A DNA stretch of 64,000 bases from positions 128,751 through 192,750 of the forward strand of contig NZ_JAGGOK010000002.1 in the NCBI RefSeq assembly GCF_018614615.1, given 5' to 3'. The notes beneath the pieces are model-generated. The model worked only from the letters and a program-made list of their open reading frames with translations. It was not told where the DNA came from and searched no databases. This DNA comes from Streptomyces sp. ISL-100 (lineage in GTDB: Bacteria > Actinomycetota > Actinomycetes > Streptomycetales > Streptomycetaceae). Below are positions 26,225-36,003 of this stretch, one piece after another. The number at the start of each line of letters is the position of its first letter. Within the stretch, counting starts at the first letter, position 1. The position numbers and the translations under genes were made by a program.

Positions 26225-27049
26225 ATGCCGAATTCACTTCTCCATGCGGTCCACGTCTATCCGGTCAAGTCGGCGGCAGGGTGCGCGCCGGGTGAAGTGA
26301 AGGTCGAGCCGTGGGGGCCGGCCGGGGACCGCAGATGGATGCTGGTCGACCCGGCCGGCAAGGTGGTCACCCAGCGCCCGCAGCCGAGCCTCGCGCTGAC
26401 GCGTGCCGAACCTCTGCCGGGCGGCGGGATACGGCTGTCCGCGCCCGGACGCGAGTCGCTGAACGTCGCCGTGCCCGAGCCCGCGGAAACGACGGATGTT
26501 CAGCTCTGGAAAGACAAGGTGGAGGCGGTCGAGGCGGACGCGGGGGCGCACGCCTGGTTCAGCGAATATCTGGGCACCGCGGTGCGCCTGGTCCATCTCG
26601 ACGACCCGGCCCGCCGCCGTCCCATCGATCCCCATTACGCCGAGCCCGGCGAGACCGTGAGCTTCGCCGACGGCTATCCCCTGCTGGTCACCACGCTCTC
26701 CTCGCTCGACGCCCTCAACTCGCTCATCGCGCAGGGCGACCACGCCGACGAGGGGCCGCTGCCGATGAACCGCTTCCGGCCGAACGCCGTCCTGGACGGC
26801 ACCGCTCCCTGGGCGGAGGACGACTGGAAGCGGATCACGATAGGCGACGTCACCTTCCGGGTCGCCAAGCCCTGTGGCCGCTGCGTCGTCACCACCACGG
26901 ACCAGCGGACGGCCGAGCGCGGCAAGGAACCGTTGCGTACGCTCGCCAGGCACCGGCGCTCCGGCGACCAGCTGATCTTCGGACAGAACCTCGTACCGGA
27001 AAGCACCGGAACCATCCGTGTCGGTGATCCGGTGAAAGTCCTCGAATAG
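26225..27049 (+). CDS. MOSC-domain protein (molybdenum-cofactor-type, YcbX/mARC-like)
   Basis: A 274-residue protein. The N-terminal beta-barrel begins HAVHVYPVKSAAGCAPGEV. The MOSC domain contains MNRFRPNAVLDGTAPWAEDD and the conserved cysteine in AKPCGRCVVTTTDQ. Related proteins (mARC, YcbX) bind molybdenum cofactor and reduce N-hydroxylated compounds or process sulfur carriers. The ATG at 26225 is 42 nt after the previous stop and both genes point the same way. Electron partners are not encoded nearby. Confidence 0.85.
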   Translation: MPNSLLHAVHVYPVKSAAGCAPGEVKVEPWGPAGDRRWMLVDPAGKVVTQRPQPSLALTRAEPLPGGGIRLSAPGRESLNVAVPEPAETTDVQLWKDKVEAVEADAGAHAWFSEYLGTAVRLVHLDDPARRRPIDPHYAEPGETVSFADGYPLLVTTLSSLDALNSLIAQGDHADEGPLPMNRFRPNAVLDGTAPWAEDDWKRITIGDVTFRVAKPCGRCVVTTTDQRTAERGKEPLRTLARHRRSGDQLIFGQNLVPESTGTIRVGDPVKVLE

Positions 27050-27123
27050 GACCGCGCGACCGTGGGAACTCGCCGAGGCGTCGGACGCGTTCAGGAGACG
27101 GACGCGGAAGGGGGTGCGGGAGG

Positions 27124-27729
27124 GTGCGGACGGCAGTCGCAGTGTGGCGTCGGCGGCACAGCCCCTTGTGCCGTACGACCGATCTCGTCGAGGCATGGGT
27201 GACCTTCGTCGTCATACTGCTGATCACCCTCGCCGCCCCGGCCGTGGGGTGGCTCTGCGGCACGCTCACCCGGGCGGCGCTGCAGGAGTCGGTGCGCGTC
27301 CAGCACGAGCAGCGCCGGCCGACGACAGCGGTCGTCGTCCGGGCCGCGCCCGCGCGGGCCATGATTCCCGACCCCGAGGTCGGGTCGGAGCACGCGACGC
27401 GCACCCAGGTCGTGGCCAAGTGGACGGCGTACGACGGCACTCGGCACACCGGGACGGTGACGACCACTCGGCGGACCGGGCGGCCGGGCGACCGCTTCCA
27501 GGTCTGGACGAACGAACAGGGTCAGGTCGTCGGCCGCCCCTTGGACGACACCACGGCGTCCACCCACGCGGCCATCGCGGGCATCGGCGCGGCCGCGGCG
27601 ACGGCCGCGCTCTTCGAGGGCGGCAGGCGCCTGGTCGTATGGCGGCTCATGCTGCGTCGGTACGCCCGTCTCGACCAGGCATGGGCCAAGGCCGGTCCCG
27701 ACTGGGGGCGTACGGGCGCGGGCAGCTGA
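27124..27729 (+). CDS. Rv1733c-like membrane protein
   Basis: A 201-residue membrane protein with two helices (about 23-45, TFVVILLITLAAPAVGWL; and about 145-165, HAAIAGIGAAAATAALF) separated by an outer beta-rich segment (TQVVAKWTAYDGTRHTGTV). The pattern is that of mycobacterial Rv1733c, a dormancy-regulon membrane protein of unknown function, and its many Streptomyces homologues. The GTG at 27124 follows a GGAAGGGGG ribosome site. Confidence 0.75.
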   Translation: MRTAVAVWRRRHSPLCRTTDLVEAWVTFVVILLITLAAPAVGWLCGTLTRAALQESVRVQHEQRRPTTAVVVRAAPARAMIPDPEVGSEHATRTQVVAKWTAYDGTRHTGTVTTTRRTGRPGDRFQVWTNEQGQVVGRPLDDTTASTHAAIAGIGAAAATAALFEGGRRLVVWRLMLRRYARLDQAWAKAGPDWGRTGAGS

Positions 27730-27838
27730 GACAGTCTGTCCGGCGCGGCTGACCGGTCAACTCGCCTCCCCCGCGCGCGCTACGGTGGAGCGGCCAGATC
27801 GTCAGCACGTCAGTACAAGGTGGGGGCACAGCAACGCC

Positions 27839-30244
27839 ATGGCACAGGGCACGGTCCAGGTGACGCACACCGGCACATCGCGGTGGCGGCGCCGCACAGG
27901 TGAATACGCGTCCCTCGCCGCAGCCCTGGAGGCCGCCGGAGACGGTGACGTGCTCACCGTCGCCCCCGGTACGTACCGGGAGAATCTCGTCGTCGAACGT
28001 GCCGTGACCCTGCGCGGCCCCGAGGGTACGGTCGGGTCTGTCCGGATCGCCCCCGTGGACGGTGTGGCGCTCACCGTGCGCGCCTCCGCCGTGGTCCAGG
28101 ACCTCTACATCGAGGGACAGGACACGGCCTCCCCCGCCCTGCTCGTCGAGGACGGGACCCCCGAGCTCGTCGATCTGCGCATCGTGACGCGTTCCGCCGT
28201 CGGCATCGAGGTGCGCGGCGCTGCCCGGCCCACCGTGCGCCGCTGCACCGTCGACAACCCGGCGGGCGTCGGCATCGGCGTGCTGGAGGGTGCGGGCGGG
28301 TTGTTCGAGGAGTGTGAGGTGGTCGCGGCCGGCCAGTCCGGTGTGTCGGTGCGGGGCGGCGGGCACCCGCGTCTGGAGCGCTGCCGTATCCACCACACGT
28401 CAGGCGCGGGCCTGTCCGTGAACGGCGAGGGCAGCGGCCTGGAGGCCATCGGATGCGAGGTGTACGAGGTCAAGGGCTCCGGCGTGCAGGCCGCCGCCCG
28501 CGCCTCGGCCCATCTCACCGACTGCACGGTGCACCGCACTTCGGCTGACGGTGTCACCCTCGACACCGACGCCGTACTGACGCTCTCCGACTGCGACATT
28601 CACGACATCCCGGAGAACGCGATCGACCTGCGCTCGCGAGCGGTCCTCACGCTCACGCGTTCCTCGGTGCGCCGGTTCGGCCGCAACGGGCTGTCTGTGT
28701 GGGACCCCGGTACGCGCGTGGACGCCAACCAGTGCGAGATCCACGACAGTACGGGCGACTATCCGGCCGTCTGGATCAGCGACGGCGCGACGGCCGTTCT
28801 GGAGGGCTGCCGGGTGCGCGACGTACCCGACGCGCTCTTCGTGCTCGACCGGGGCTCGCGCGTCGATGTCATAGACAGTGACCTGTCCCAGGTGCGCAAC
28901 ACGGCGGTGTCGGTGAGCGACGGCGCGACCGCGCAGCTCGACGACTGCCGGATCCGCGAGGCGTCGACGGGTGCGTGGTTCCGCGACCACGGCAGCGGCG
29001 GAACGCTCTCCGGCTGCACCATCGACGGGGCGCAGACCGGTGTCATCGTCACCAAGGGCGCGGACCCGCGCATAGAGCGCTGCACGGTCACGTCGCCCGC
29101 CGAGGCCGGCTTCTACGTTTCGGCGGAGGGCCGCGGCACGTTCCACGGCTGCCGGGTGACGGGGAGCAGCGGTTACGGCTTCCATGTGATCGACGGCTGC
29201 CGTACGACGCTGACCCGTTGCCGTACGGAGCGCTGCGCGCGCGGGGGTTACGAGTTCGCCGAGGACGGCCCGCTCGTCGAGGACTGCACGAGCGACGAGA
29301 GCGGCGTACGCGCGTCGGTCACGGAAGCCCCCGCCGTTGTGACCGCGACGCAGACCACCGGGCTGCTCGGCGCGGTCCCCGGACAGCGCGCCACAGAGCC
29401 CGTGACGGCCTCTCTGCCGGACGCGGAGCCTGTCCGTACGCCGAAGGGGGTGCTCGATGAACTGGACGCTCTGGTGGGCCTGGAGAGCGTCAAGCGTGAG
29501 GTGCGCGCTCTCACCGACATGATCGAGATCGGGCGCCGCCGCCAGGAGGCGGGTCTCAAGGCCGCCTCGGCCCGCCGCCATCTGGTCTTCACCGGCTCCC
29601 CCGGCACCGGGAAGACCACCGTCGCCCGGCTGTACGGCGAGATCCTGGCGTCGCTCGCGGTGCTGGAGCGCGGTCATCTCGTCGAGGTGTCCCGGGTGGA
29701 TCTGGTCGGCGAGCACATCGGCTCGACGGCCATCCGTACCCAGGAGGCGTTCGACCGTGCGCGCGGCGGCGTGCTGTTCATCGACGAGGCGTACGCACTG
29801 TCCCCCGAGGACTCGGGGCGCGACTTCGGCCGGGAGGCCATCGACACCCTGGTGAAGCTGATGGAGGACCACCGGGAGGCGGTGGTCGTCATCGTCGCCG
29901 GGTACACGGCGGAGATGGAGCGCTTCCTGAACGTCAACCCGGGCGTGGCCTCGCGCTTCTCGCGCACGATCACTTTCTCCGACTACGAGCCGGAGGAGCT
30001 GCTGCGGATCGTCGAGCAGCAGGCCGAGGAGCACGAGTACCGGCTGGGTACGGGAACGTCCGAAGCGCTTGTGAAGTACTTCACGGTGCTGCCCAAGGGA
30101 CCCGCGTTCGGGAACGGCCGTACCGCGCGACAGACCTTCGAGTCGATGGTGGAGCGCCACGCCGGCCGGGTCGCCCAGCTCACCGAGATGAACACGGACG
30201 ACCTGACTCTCCTCTACCCCGAGGACCTGCCCGAACTTCCCTGA
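27839..30244 (+). CDS. right-handed beta-helix / AAA+ ATPase fusion (CbxX/CfxQ-type)
   Basis: An 801-residue two-part protein. Residues about 20-490 are parallel beta-helix repeats, each turn with a pattern such as GVLEGAGGLFEECEV or GSGVQAAARASAHLTDCTV; they form an elongated binding surface like those of carbohydrate- or protein-binding beta-helices. Residues about 540-795 are an AAA+ ATPase of the CbxX/CfxQ/SpoVK group, with Walker A FTGSPGTGKTTVARLYG near 582-598, Walker B VLFIDEAYAL near 643 and the arginine-finger region ASRFSRTITFSD. Related AAA+ proteins remodel Rubisco or serve type VII secretion (EccA). The substrate here is unknown; the beta-helix probably recruits it. The ATG at 27839 is preceded by AGGTGGGGG. 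It overlaps the next, convergent gene by 31 bp. Confidence 0.85.
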   Translation: MAQGTVQVTHTGTSRWRRRTGEYASLAAALEAAGDGDVLTVAPGTYRENLVVERAVTLRGPEGTVGSVRIAPVDGVALTVRASAVVQDLYIEGQDTASPALLVEDGTPELVDLRIVTRSAVGIEVRGAARPTVRRCTVDNPAGVGIGVLEGAGGLFEECEVVAAGQSGVSVRGGGHPRLERCRIHHTSGAGLSVNGEGSGLEAIGCEVYEVKGSGVQAAARASAHLTDCTVHRTSADGVTLDTDAVLTLSDCDIHDIPENAIDLRSRAVLTLTRSSVRRFGRNGLSVWDPGTRVDANQCEIHDSTGDYPAVWISDGATAVLEGCRVRDVPDALFVLDRGSRVDVIDSDLSQVRNTAVSVSDGATAQLDDCRIREASTGAWFRDHGSGGTLSGCTIDGAQTGVIVTKGADPRIERCTVTSPAEAGFYVSAEGRGTFHGCRVTGSSGYGFHVIDGCRTTLTRCRTERCARGGYEFAEDGPLVEDCTSDESGVRASVTEAPAVVTATQTTGLLGAVPGQRATEPVTASLPDAEPVRTPKGVLDELDALVGLESVKREVRALTDMIEIGRRRQEAGLKAASARRHLVFTGSPGTGKTTVARLYGEILASLAVLERGHLVEVSRVDLVGEHIGSTAIRTQEAFDRARGGVLFIDEAYALSPEDSGRDFGREAIDTLVKLMEDHREAVVVIVAGYTAEMERFLNVNPGVASRFSRTITFSDYEPEELLRIVEQQAEEHEYRLGTGTSEALVKYFTVLPKGPAFGNGRTARQTFESMVERHAGRVAQLTEMNTDDLTLLYPEDLPELP

Positions 30245-32577
30245 TCGAGCGGGGCGTCGGGCCGCTGCCGGGGCACCGCGCACGGCGGCAGCCGGTCGAG
30301 CAGTGCGGTCCGTTCGTGGTCGAACGCGGGATCGGCCTGGTACTCGGAATGACCGAGCACGGGAGCGGGCAACGGCTGTTCCCTGGTACGTCCGTAAGCG
30401 AGCGGGTCCTTGAGCGCCGCGTGGTCCACATCGGGCCCCTGGCCGCCCTTCACACGCACCGGCCCGCCGATGGGGTCGGTACGGCGCCACAGGTTCCGCC
30501 AGCAGTGCACCTCGTGGCTCAGGGCTTCGAGACAGGCCGTACCGAAGAACGCCGGGAACCAGCGCCCGTACAGCCGCTCAAGGGGCGACCCGTACGTGAG
30601 CAGAGCGACCCGGCGCCTGGTGCGCGGCGGCAGCTGCCAGACGGCGGCCGCCGACAGCACACTGCCCTGCGAGTGGCCGGAGATGACGAGCCGTCCGCCC
30701 GTACGGTCGGTCCAGCTGGCCATCCGCCACGTCAGGTCGGGAACGGCGCGCTCGGCGTAGCAGGGCGGCGCGAAGGGATGCGCGGCGCGCGGCCAGAAGG
30801 TGCCGACGTCCCAGAGGATGCCGATGGTGCGGCGTGCGGCCGGGTCGCGGTAGGCGCGGCGGCCCCAGGTGACGAAGAGTATGAAACCGAAGCCGATCAG
30901 CCACGAGCCGAGAGCCTGCGCGGCCTGCGCCGCCGACGCGACGAAGTCGGGGGTGCCGGCCGCGGCCCTGCCCGGCACCTTCCCCGTCGCCCAGGCACCG
31001 AGGAGCGCGCCGGCGCCCAGCAGCAGGGTGGCGCCCGAGGTGACGCCGATGATCGCCGGTGCCCGGTCGGTCAGCGCGGCCATGGCGCGGATACGGGCGA
31101 TGCGGCGGGTACGTACGGTGTCGGGCTCGGCGTCCGGGTACTCCGCCTCGATGTCGTCGGCCATCGCCGCCCTGCCCCGCCAGGTGCGTACGGCGAAGAA
31201 CGCGCCCACCGCCAGCAGGACGACCAGCAGGGGCGGGATGACGGACGCCTGCCAGGTCAGCAGCACCGGGGGTCCGTCGATGCTGCCGCCCGGCTCCCCC
31301 GGGGTGCCCGCCCCGTCGAGCCAGTCGGCGACGCGCTGCGCGACTCCGCCGGTCATGACGCCGCCGAGCGCGCAGGCGAGCATGGCGGTTGCGGGACCAC
31401 CGAGCCCGCGCATCGCTGTACGGGCGTCGGGAGCCCGCCGGTACATGGCGAGTGCCACGGCGGCGAGCGCGACGACCAGGCCGCCCTGGGTGAGGGCGAT
31501 TATCCCGAAGGTACGGTCGCCGGGGAGCCGGCCTTCCGAGATCCACTCGGGGCGGGACCAGGCGGCGTACAGCACCGTCATGGCCAGCAGGGCGAGCGCG
31601 GAGCCGGGCAGCAGGGTGACGACCACCCGGTCGAGCTTCACGTCGAGTCGGCTTTCGCTGCGGCCCCTTCGGCAGACCACCCAGACCACCACGGCGGCCC
31701 CGGCGAGCAGAGCCAGTTCGAGCAGCCAGCCGGTCGCTTCGAGGAACGGGCCGGAGGCGCGGCGGTCGTAGCGGGCGCCCGCTCCGGCGAGCGCCGCGGC
31801 GACGGTGAGGAAGCCGGCGGCGGTGTGGGCGGCGCGCAGCCGGGCGACAAGGCGGCGGCCGTACCAGAAGCCGGGCATCCCCAGGGCGGGGCGGGCGGTC
31901 GGCTCGTCGGGGTCCGGCTCGGCGCCGGCGGGCAGGGGGCGCTGGGACTCGTACGCGCTCCAGGTGCGGTTGGACAGATACCAGAGCAGGCCGGTCAGCG
32001 CGGCGGGCACGAAGGCGGCCACTGCGAGGCGCCGGCCCGGCTGGGACCACCAGCCGCCTCGGTCGGAGGACAGGAACCCGAGCCACGACTTGTCGCCGGA
32101 GCAGCGGGACGAGCCCGCGCACTGCCAGGCGGCGAGATCGAGCGCGACCTCACAGGCGGCGGCGATCAGCAGCACGGTGAGGCTGAGGGCGAGGAGCCGC
32201 ACCAGCACGCCGTACACGCGCACGGTGCGGGTGAGGCCGCGAGTGGTGGGCTGCATCCAGTGGGCGAGGTTGGCGACCATGAAGGGCAGCAGGAGCAGCC
32301 ACAGAGCGCGCGCGCCGTTGCCGGACGTCAGGTTGCACCACACGTACGCCTCGGGGACAGGCCGGTCGCGGGAGTCGTCGCCCGGCCCGTCCGGGTGGAG
32401 CTCTGCTTCGGCGTCTTCGGTACGTCGGTACACGGCGGCGGTCTCGTCACCGGTGATCCGGACCGTACGCGGATCGCCGAGCATGTCCTGGGGGGTGGTA
32501 CCGCCCACCCCGTGGACCAGGAGTTCGAGCGCGGCGCCGCCGCCGTTGTCGTCGCCGGGCGGTGTGACACGGGGCAC
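30214..32577 (-). CDS. multispan membrane protein with split alpha/beta-hydrolase (lipase-like) domain
   Basis: A 787-residue protein. The extreme N-terminus carries an oxyanion-type motif LELLVHGVGGTTPQDML. Eight to ten membrane helices then occupy about 95-560 (for example VRLLALSLTVLLIAAACEVA, LLELALLAGAAVVVWVV). The nucleophile motif RLVISGHSQGSVLSAAAVW is near residue 632, and a cytosolic tail follows. So the hydrolase fold appears to be interrupted by a membrane block, with the first strand and nucleophile far apart. A lipase or acyl hydrolase acting on membrane lipids is plausible; the catalytic His is probably near LGHSEYQADP. The GTG at 32577 is the best start. The 3' ends of this gene and the AAA+ gene overlap by 31 bp. 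Confidence 0.7.
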   Translation of the reverse strand: MPRVTPPGDDNGGGAALELLVHGVGGTTPQDMLGDPRTVRITGDETAAVYRRTEDAEAELHPDGPGDDSRDRPVPEAYVWCNLTSGNGARALWLLLLPFMVANLAHWMQPTTRGLTRTVRVYGVLVRLLALSLTVLLIAAACEVALDLAAWQCAGSSRCSGDKSWLGFLSSDRGGWWSQPGRRLAVAAFVPAALTGLLWYLSNRTWSAYESQRPLPAGAEPDPDEPTARPALGMPGFWYGRRLVARLRAAHTAAGFLTVAAALAGAGARYDRRASGPFLEATGWLLELALLAGAAVVVWVVCRRGRSESRLDVKLDRVVVTLLPGSALALLAMTVLYAAWSRPEWISEGRLPGDRTFGIIALTQGGLVVALAAVALAMYRRAPDARTAMRGLGGPATAMLACALGGVMTGGVAQRVADWLDGAGTPGEPGGSIDGPPVLLTWQASVIPPLLVVLLAVGAFFAVRTWRGRAAMADDIEAEYPDAEPDTVRTRRIARIRAMAALTDRAPAIIGVTSGATLLLGAGALLGAWATGKVPGRAAAGTPDFVASAAQAAQALGSWLIGFGFILFVTWGRRAYRDPAARRTIGILWDVGTFWPRAAHPFAPPCYAERAVPDLTWRMASWTDRTGGRLVISGHSQGSVLSAAAVWQLPPRTRRRVALLTYGSPLERLYGRWFPAFFGTACLEALSHEVHCWRNLWRRTDPIGGPVRVKGGQGPDVDHAALKDPLAYGRTREQPLPAPVLGHSEYQADPAFDHERTALLDRLPPCAVPRQRPDAPLDQGSSGRSSG

Positions 32578-32804
32578 GTCTGTGGCTCGCTCTCATGGTG
32601 GGAGGATCAGGAGGATGGTCTTCCGCGCACGGCGCGGCCGCTCAAGGATCCCGGATCCTGGGCAGCCGTGGCACGGCTCTTGCCGAACCTCCTCACGGAA
32701 TCTCACGGAATCTCCCCGGGGGACGGCTGCCGCGCACCCGTGCAAGGATGAGCAACCCCCATGTGCCACAGCCTTTACCACGGAACGAAGGGACCGGACC
32801 GCCC

Positions 32805-33674
32805 GTGACCGAGAGTCAGAACCTGCTCGCGGAGCAGCGTCGTGCCTTGATCCTCGACGAGGTCAGGCGGCGCGGCGGTGTCCGGGTCCAAGAGCTGACC
32901 AGGAAGCTCAACGTCTCCGACATGACGGTCCGCAGGGACCTGGACGCGCTGGCGCGGCAGGGTGTCGTGGAGAAAGTGCACGGCGGCGCTGTACCGGTGG
33001 TCGAGGCGAGTACGCACGAGCCGGGCTTCGAGGCGAAGTCTGCCCTGGAGCTGAGCGCCAAGGAGGACATCGCGCGGGCGGCCGCGGCGATGGCGGTGCC
33101 CGGCAGCGCGATCGCGCTGTCCGGCGGTACGACGACGTACGCGCTGGCCCAGCATCTGCTGGAGGTGCCGGACCTGACGGTGGTGACCAACTCGGTGCGG
33201 GTGGCCGATGTGTTCCACAGTGCGCAGCGCGCGGGCGGTGGAAAGGGACCGCGCCCGGGAACGGCCACAGTGGTGCTCACCGGAGGCGTACGGACACCGT
33301 CCGACTCACTGGTGGGTCCGGTCGCCGACCAGGCGATCCGCTCACTCCACTTCGATGTGCTGTTCCTCGGTGTCCACGGGATTTCGGTCGAGGCGGGGCT
33401 CTCCACCCCGAATCTGGCCGAGGCGGAGACGAACCGGCGGCTGGTGCGGTCCGCGCGGCGGGTGGTCGTGGTCGCGGATCACACGAAGTGGGGCACGGTG
33501 GGCCTGAGTTCCTTCGCGACGCTCGAAGAGGTCGACACCCTGGTGACGGACCGCGGGCTGTCCGCCGAGGCCCATGAGGAGATGGCCGAGCATCTGCCGG
33601 GACTGGTGGTCGCGGGCGAGTCCCAGGACCAGGCCGGGGACCAGGACCAGGACGCCGGCTCCGCAGACATCTGA
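32805..33674 (+). CDS. DeoR-family transcriptional regulator
   Basis: A 289-residue repressor. The N-terminal winged HTH (RRALILDEVRRRGGVRVQEL, VSDMTVRRDLDALARQGVVE, KVHGGAVPV) is the DeoR signature. The C-terminal sugar-phosphate-isomerase-like effector domain follows (GSAIALSGGTTTYALA, TVVTNSVRVADVF, FLGVHGISVEAGL, VVVVADHTKWG). The ligand is usually a phosphorylated sugar or nucleoside intermediate. The GTG at 32805 follows GAAGGGA; an ATG at 32748 gives a longer N-terminus without support. Nothing in the neighbourhood names the target pathway. Confidence 0.85.
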   Translation: MTESQNLLAEQRRALILDEVRRRGGVRVQELTRKLNVSDMTVRRDLDALARQGVVEKVHGGAVPVVEASTHEPGFEAKSALELSAKEDIARAAAAMAVPGSAIALSGGTTTYALAQHLLEVPDLTVVTNSVRVADVFHSAQRAGGGKGPRPGTATVVLTGGVRTPSDSLVGPVADQAIRSLHFDVLFLGVHGISVEAGLSTPNLAEAETNRRLVRSARRVVVVADHTKWGTVGLSSFATLEEVDTLVTDRGLSAEAHEEMAEHLPGLVVAGESQDQAGDQDQDAGSADI

Positions 33675-33737
33675 CGGTACGCCAGTTACCGTGTGCGGGC
33701 CTGATCCATCACCGAACCCGCTGGGGGTACAGGTCCC

Positions 33738-34217
33738 ATGGCACGCCGACTCCGCCCCGTGGAACTCGACTTCGTCGAGACCGCCCCGACGCGCCTGGTC
33801 TTCGCGGCCGAGGTATCCGCGCCGCCCGAGGCCGTCTACCGGGCACTCGCCGAGGACGTCACCGGCTGGCCCGCCTGGTTCGGTGCGGTGACAATGTGCC
33901 GGCCCACGGCGGGCGGCGCCGGGCGCGAGGTGCGCCTCAAGGGCGGCACCCGCTTCCAGGAGACGATCCTGGCGGCGGAGCCCGGCGAGCGCTACGCGTA
34001 CCGGGTCGACGTGACCAACGCGCCGGGCATGCGGGCCCTGTTGGAGGAGTGGCGGCTCGCTCCGGCCGGCTCGGGCACGCGGGTGCAGTGGACGTTCGCG
34101 GCGGCTGGACCGGCGCCGCTCAGGCTGGCGCTGCGCCTGGGCCGGCCCGGCCTCGCGCGGGCCTTCCGCGACGCCGTACGCAGCCTCGACCGGCGGCTGG
34201 CGTCCACGACCGCATAA
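33738..34217 (+). CDS. SRPBCC (START/polyketide cyclase-fold) protein
   Basis: A 159-residue SRPBCC protein: APTRLVFAAEVSAPPEAVYR, then LAEDVTGWPAWFGAVTMCRP, the typical helix-grip opening that forms a deep hydrophobic pocket. Family members bind lipids or act as polyketide aromatases/cyclases. It could equally be a lipid-binding stress protein. The ATG at 33738 is clear (GGGGGTACAGGTCCC before it). Confidence 0.78.
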   Translation: MARRLRPVELDFVETAPTRLVFAAEVSAPPEAVYRALAEDVTGWPAWFGAVTMCRPTAGGAGREVRLKGGTRFQETILAAEPGERYAYRVDVTNAPGMRALLEEWRLAPAGSGTRVQWTFAAAGPAPLRLALRLGRPGLARAFRDAVRSLDRRLASTTA

Positions 34218-34248
34218 GCGTCAGCAGTCAGCGCTCGGCACTCAGCAC

Positions 34249-35385
34249 TCAGCAGGGCCATTCGCCGGTCGCCAGGAACTGGTCGATCGCGGCGCTGTAC
34301 GGAGCGATGTCCAGCCCCTGTTCGGCGAGCCAGGCGTCCGAGTAGTACTTGTCGAGATACCGGTCGCCCGGGTCGCAGATCAGCGTGACGACGCTGCCCT
34401 TCTGCCCCTCGGCGATCATCCCCGCGATGATCTTCAGAGCGCTCCACAGGCCGGTTCCGGTGGAGCCGCCCGCCTTGCGGCCGATGGCCCAGTCCAGCGC
34501 CCGTACGGCCGCCACGCTCGCCGCGTCCGGCACTTTCATCATCCGGTCGACGGCGCCGGGCACGAAGCTCGGCTCCATGCGAGGCCTGCCGATGCCCTCG
34601 ATGCGCGAACCACAGTCGCTCGTGGCGTCGGCGTCGCCCCGGGTCCAGCCGTCGAAGAAACAGGAGTTCTCCGGGTCGGGTACGCAGATGCGCGTGTCGT
34701 GCTGCATGTAATGGACGTAGCGCGCGATGGTCGCGGAGGTGCCGCCCGTCCCGGCGGTGGCGACGATCCAGGCCGGTTCCGGGTACCGCTCCAGCCGCAG
34801 CTGCTGGTAGACGGATTCGGCGATGTTGTTGTTGCCGCGCCAGTCGGTGGCGCGTTCCGCATAGGTGAACTGGTCCATGTAGTGACCGCCGGTCCTGGCC
34901 GCGAGGGCGGCCGACTCCTCGTACATCTTCCGGGAGTCGTCGACGAAGTGGCACTGCCCGCCGTGGAATTGGATCAGCCGGATCTTCTCGGGGCTGGTGG
35001 TGCGCGGCATCACCGCGATGAAGGGCACGCCGACCAGCTTCGCGAAGTACGCCTCCGAGACGGCGGTCGAGCCGCTGGAGGCCTCAATGACGGGCTTGCC
35101 TCGTCTGATCCAGCCATTACACAGGCCGTAGAGGAAGAGCGAGCGCGCGAGCCGGTGCTTGAGGCTGCCGGTCGGATGGGTGGACTCGTCCTTGAGGTAC
35201 AGGTCGATCTCCCACTCCTCGGGGAGCGGGAAGCGCAGCAGGTGCGTGTCCGCGGAACGGTTGGCGTCGGCCTGGACCTTACGGACGGCCTCCTTCAGCC
35301 ACTCCCGGTATTCCGGATCGCTGCGGTCCACGTCGATCGTCGCCATGGCGTTGCCGCCGGTACGCGGCTGGTCGGTGGTGCTCAT
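34249..35385 (-). CDS. PLP-dependent cysteine-synthase-family enzyme
   Basis: A 378-residue PLP-dependent lyase of the cysteine synthase/cystathionine beta-synthase fold. The Schiff-base lysine is Lys76 in [11 protein letters not shown]; the phosphate-binding loop is [29 protein letters not shown] is the substrate loop. Streptomyces copies with this [12 protein letters not shown] motif are annotated as cysteine synthase or cysteine desulfhydrase, and the true reaction may be the breakdown of cysteine to sulfide. The ATG at 35385 follows GAGGAG. It stands alone on the minus strand. Confidence 0.85.
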   Translation of the reverse strand: MSTTDQPRTGGNAMATIDVDRSDPEYREWLKEAVRKVQADANRSADTHLLRFPLPEEWEIDLYLKDESTHPTGSLKHRLARSLFLYGLCNGWIRRGKPVIEASSGSTAVSEAYFAKLVGVPFIAVMPRTTSPEKIRLIQFHGGQCHFVDDSRKMYEESAALAARTGGHYMDQFTYAERATDWRGNNNIAESVYQQLRLERYPEPAWIVATAGTGGTSATIARYVHYMQHDTRICVPDPENSCFFDGWTRGDADATSDCGSRIEGIGRPRMEPSFVPGAVDRMMKVPDAASVAAVRALDWAIGRKAGGSTGTGLWSALKIIAGMIAEGQKGSVVTLICDPGDRYLDKYYSDAWLAEQGLDIAPYSAAIDQFLATGEWPC

Positions 35386-35658
35386 GCGGGCCACTCCTCG
35401 TCGTAGCGCCCCCGGGGCAGCTGGTGCTGCCCGGAAACTCCGGTCCCCAGCTGCCACTTTAAGCCTCTCACCTGCACAAACGTTGACTTTGGGCGTCCAT
35501 AGGGATCGCTTGTGGGCCCAGTTGGTACGGATGCGGGCACGGTCGGCGCTCCGTCACCCGATCGTCGAGGGGCTCTGGTGCGCGGGCCCGGCCTTGTGCA
35601 GACTGCCCACGTGGACACCCGCGCGAAGTGGACGCGAGCGCGAAGGGGGCGAAGTGGA

Positions 35659-36003
35659 ATGGCGGAGCCCGAGTTCAGCGCCACGGGCGTACGGATAGGG
35701 CGTTGGCCCCGCTCACTGACCAAGGCCGGCCAGGTGCTGGTCCAGGACGGCAGGCTGGTCCTGCTGACGAGCAACGGGCGGGAGATCGACAGTGCGCCGC
35801 TGGGTTCGGTGACCGCCGGGAAGCCCTGGTTCGCCGGGGACGACAGCACGGTGGCGACCGTCAACGGCACCCGGTACCGGCTCACCATGGGGCAGCGTGG
35901 GCAAGCCAAGGACGGTGAGGAACTGGCCGGGCGGTTCCTGGAGGCGGTCCGCGCCGCACAGGACGCGTACGGCCTTCGGGACGTACAGGACTCTCGGGAC
36001 TGA
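35659..36003 (+). CDS. small conserved hypothetical protein
   Basis: A 114-residue soluble protein of unknown function. It is rich in beta-forming residues in the middle (GQVLVQDGRLVLLTSNGREI, TVATVNGTRYRLTMGQRG) and helical at the end (GRFLEAVRAAQDAYGL). No metal, nucleotide or membrane motif is visible. The ATG at 35659 is behind AAGGGGGCGAAGTGGA; the upstream frame back to 35512 is not coding-like. Confidence 0.6.
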   Translation: MAEPEFSATGVRIGRWPRSLTKAGQVLVQDGRLVLLTSNGREIDSAPLGSVTAGKPWFAGDDSTVATVNGTRYRLTMGQRGQAKDGEELAGRFLEAVRAAQDAYGLRDVQDSRD

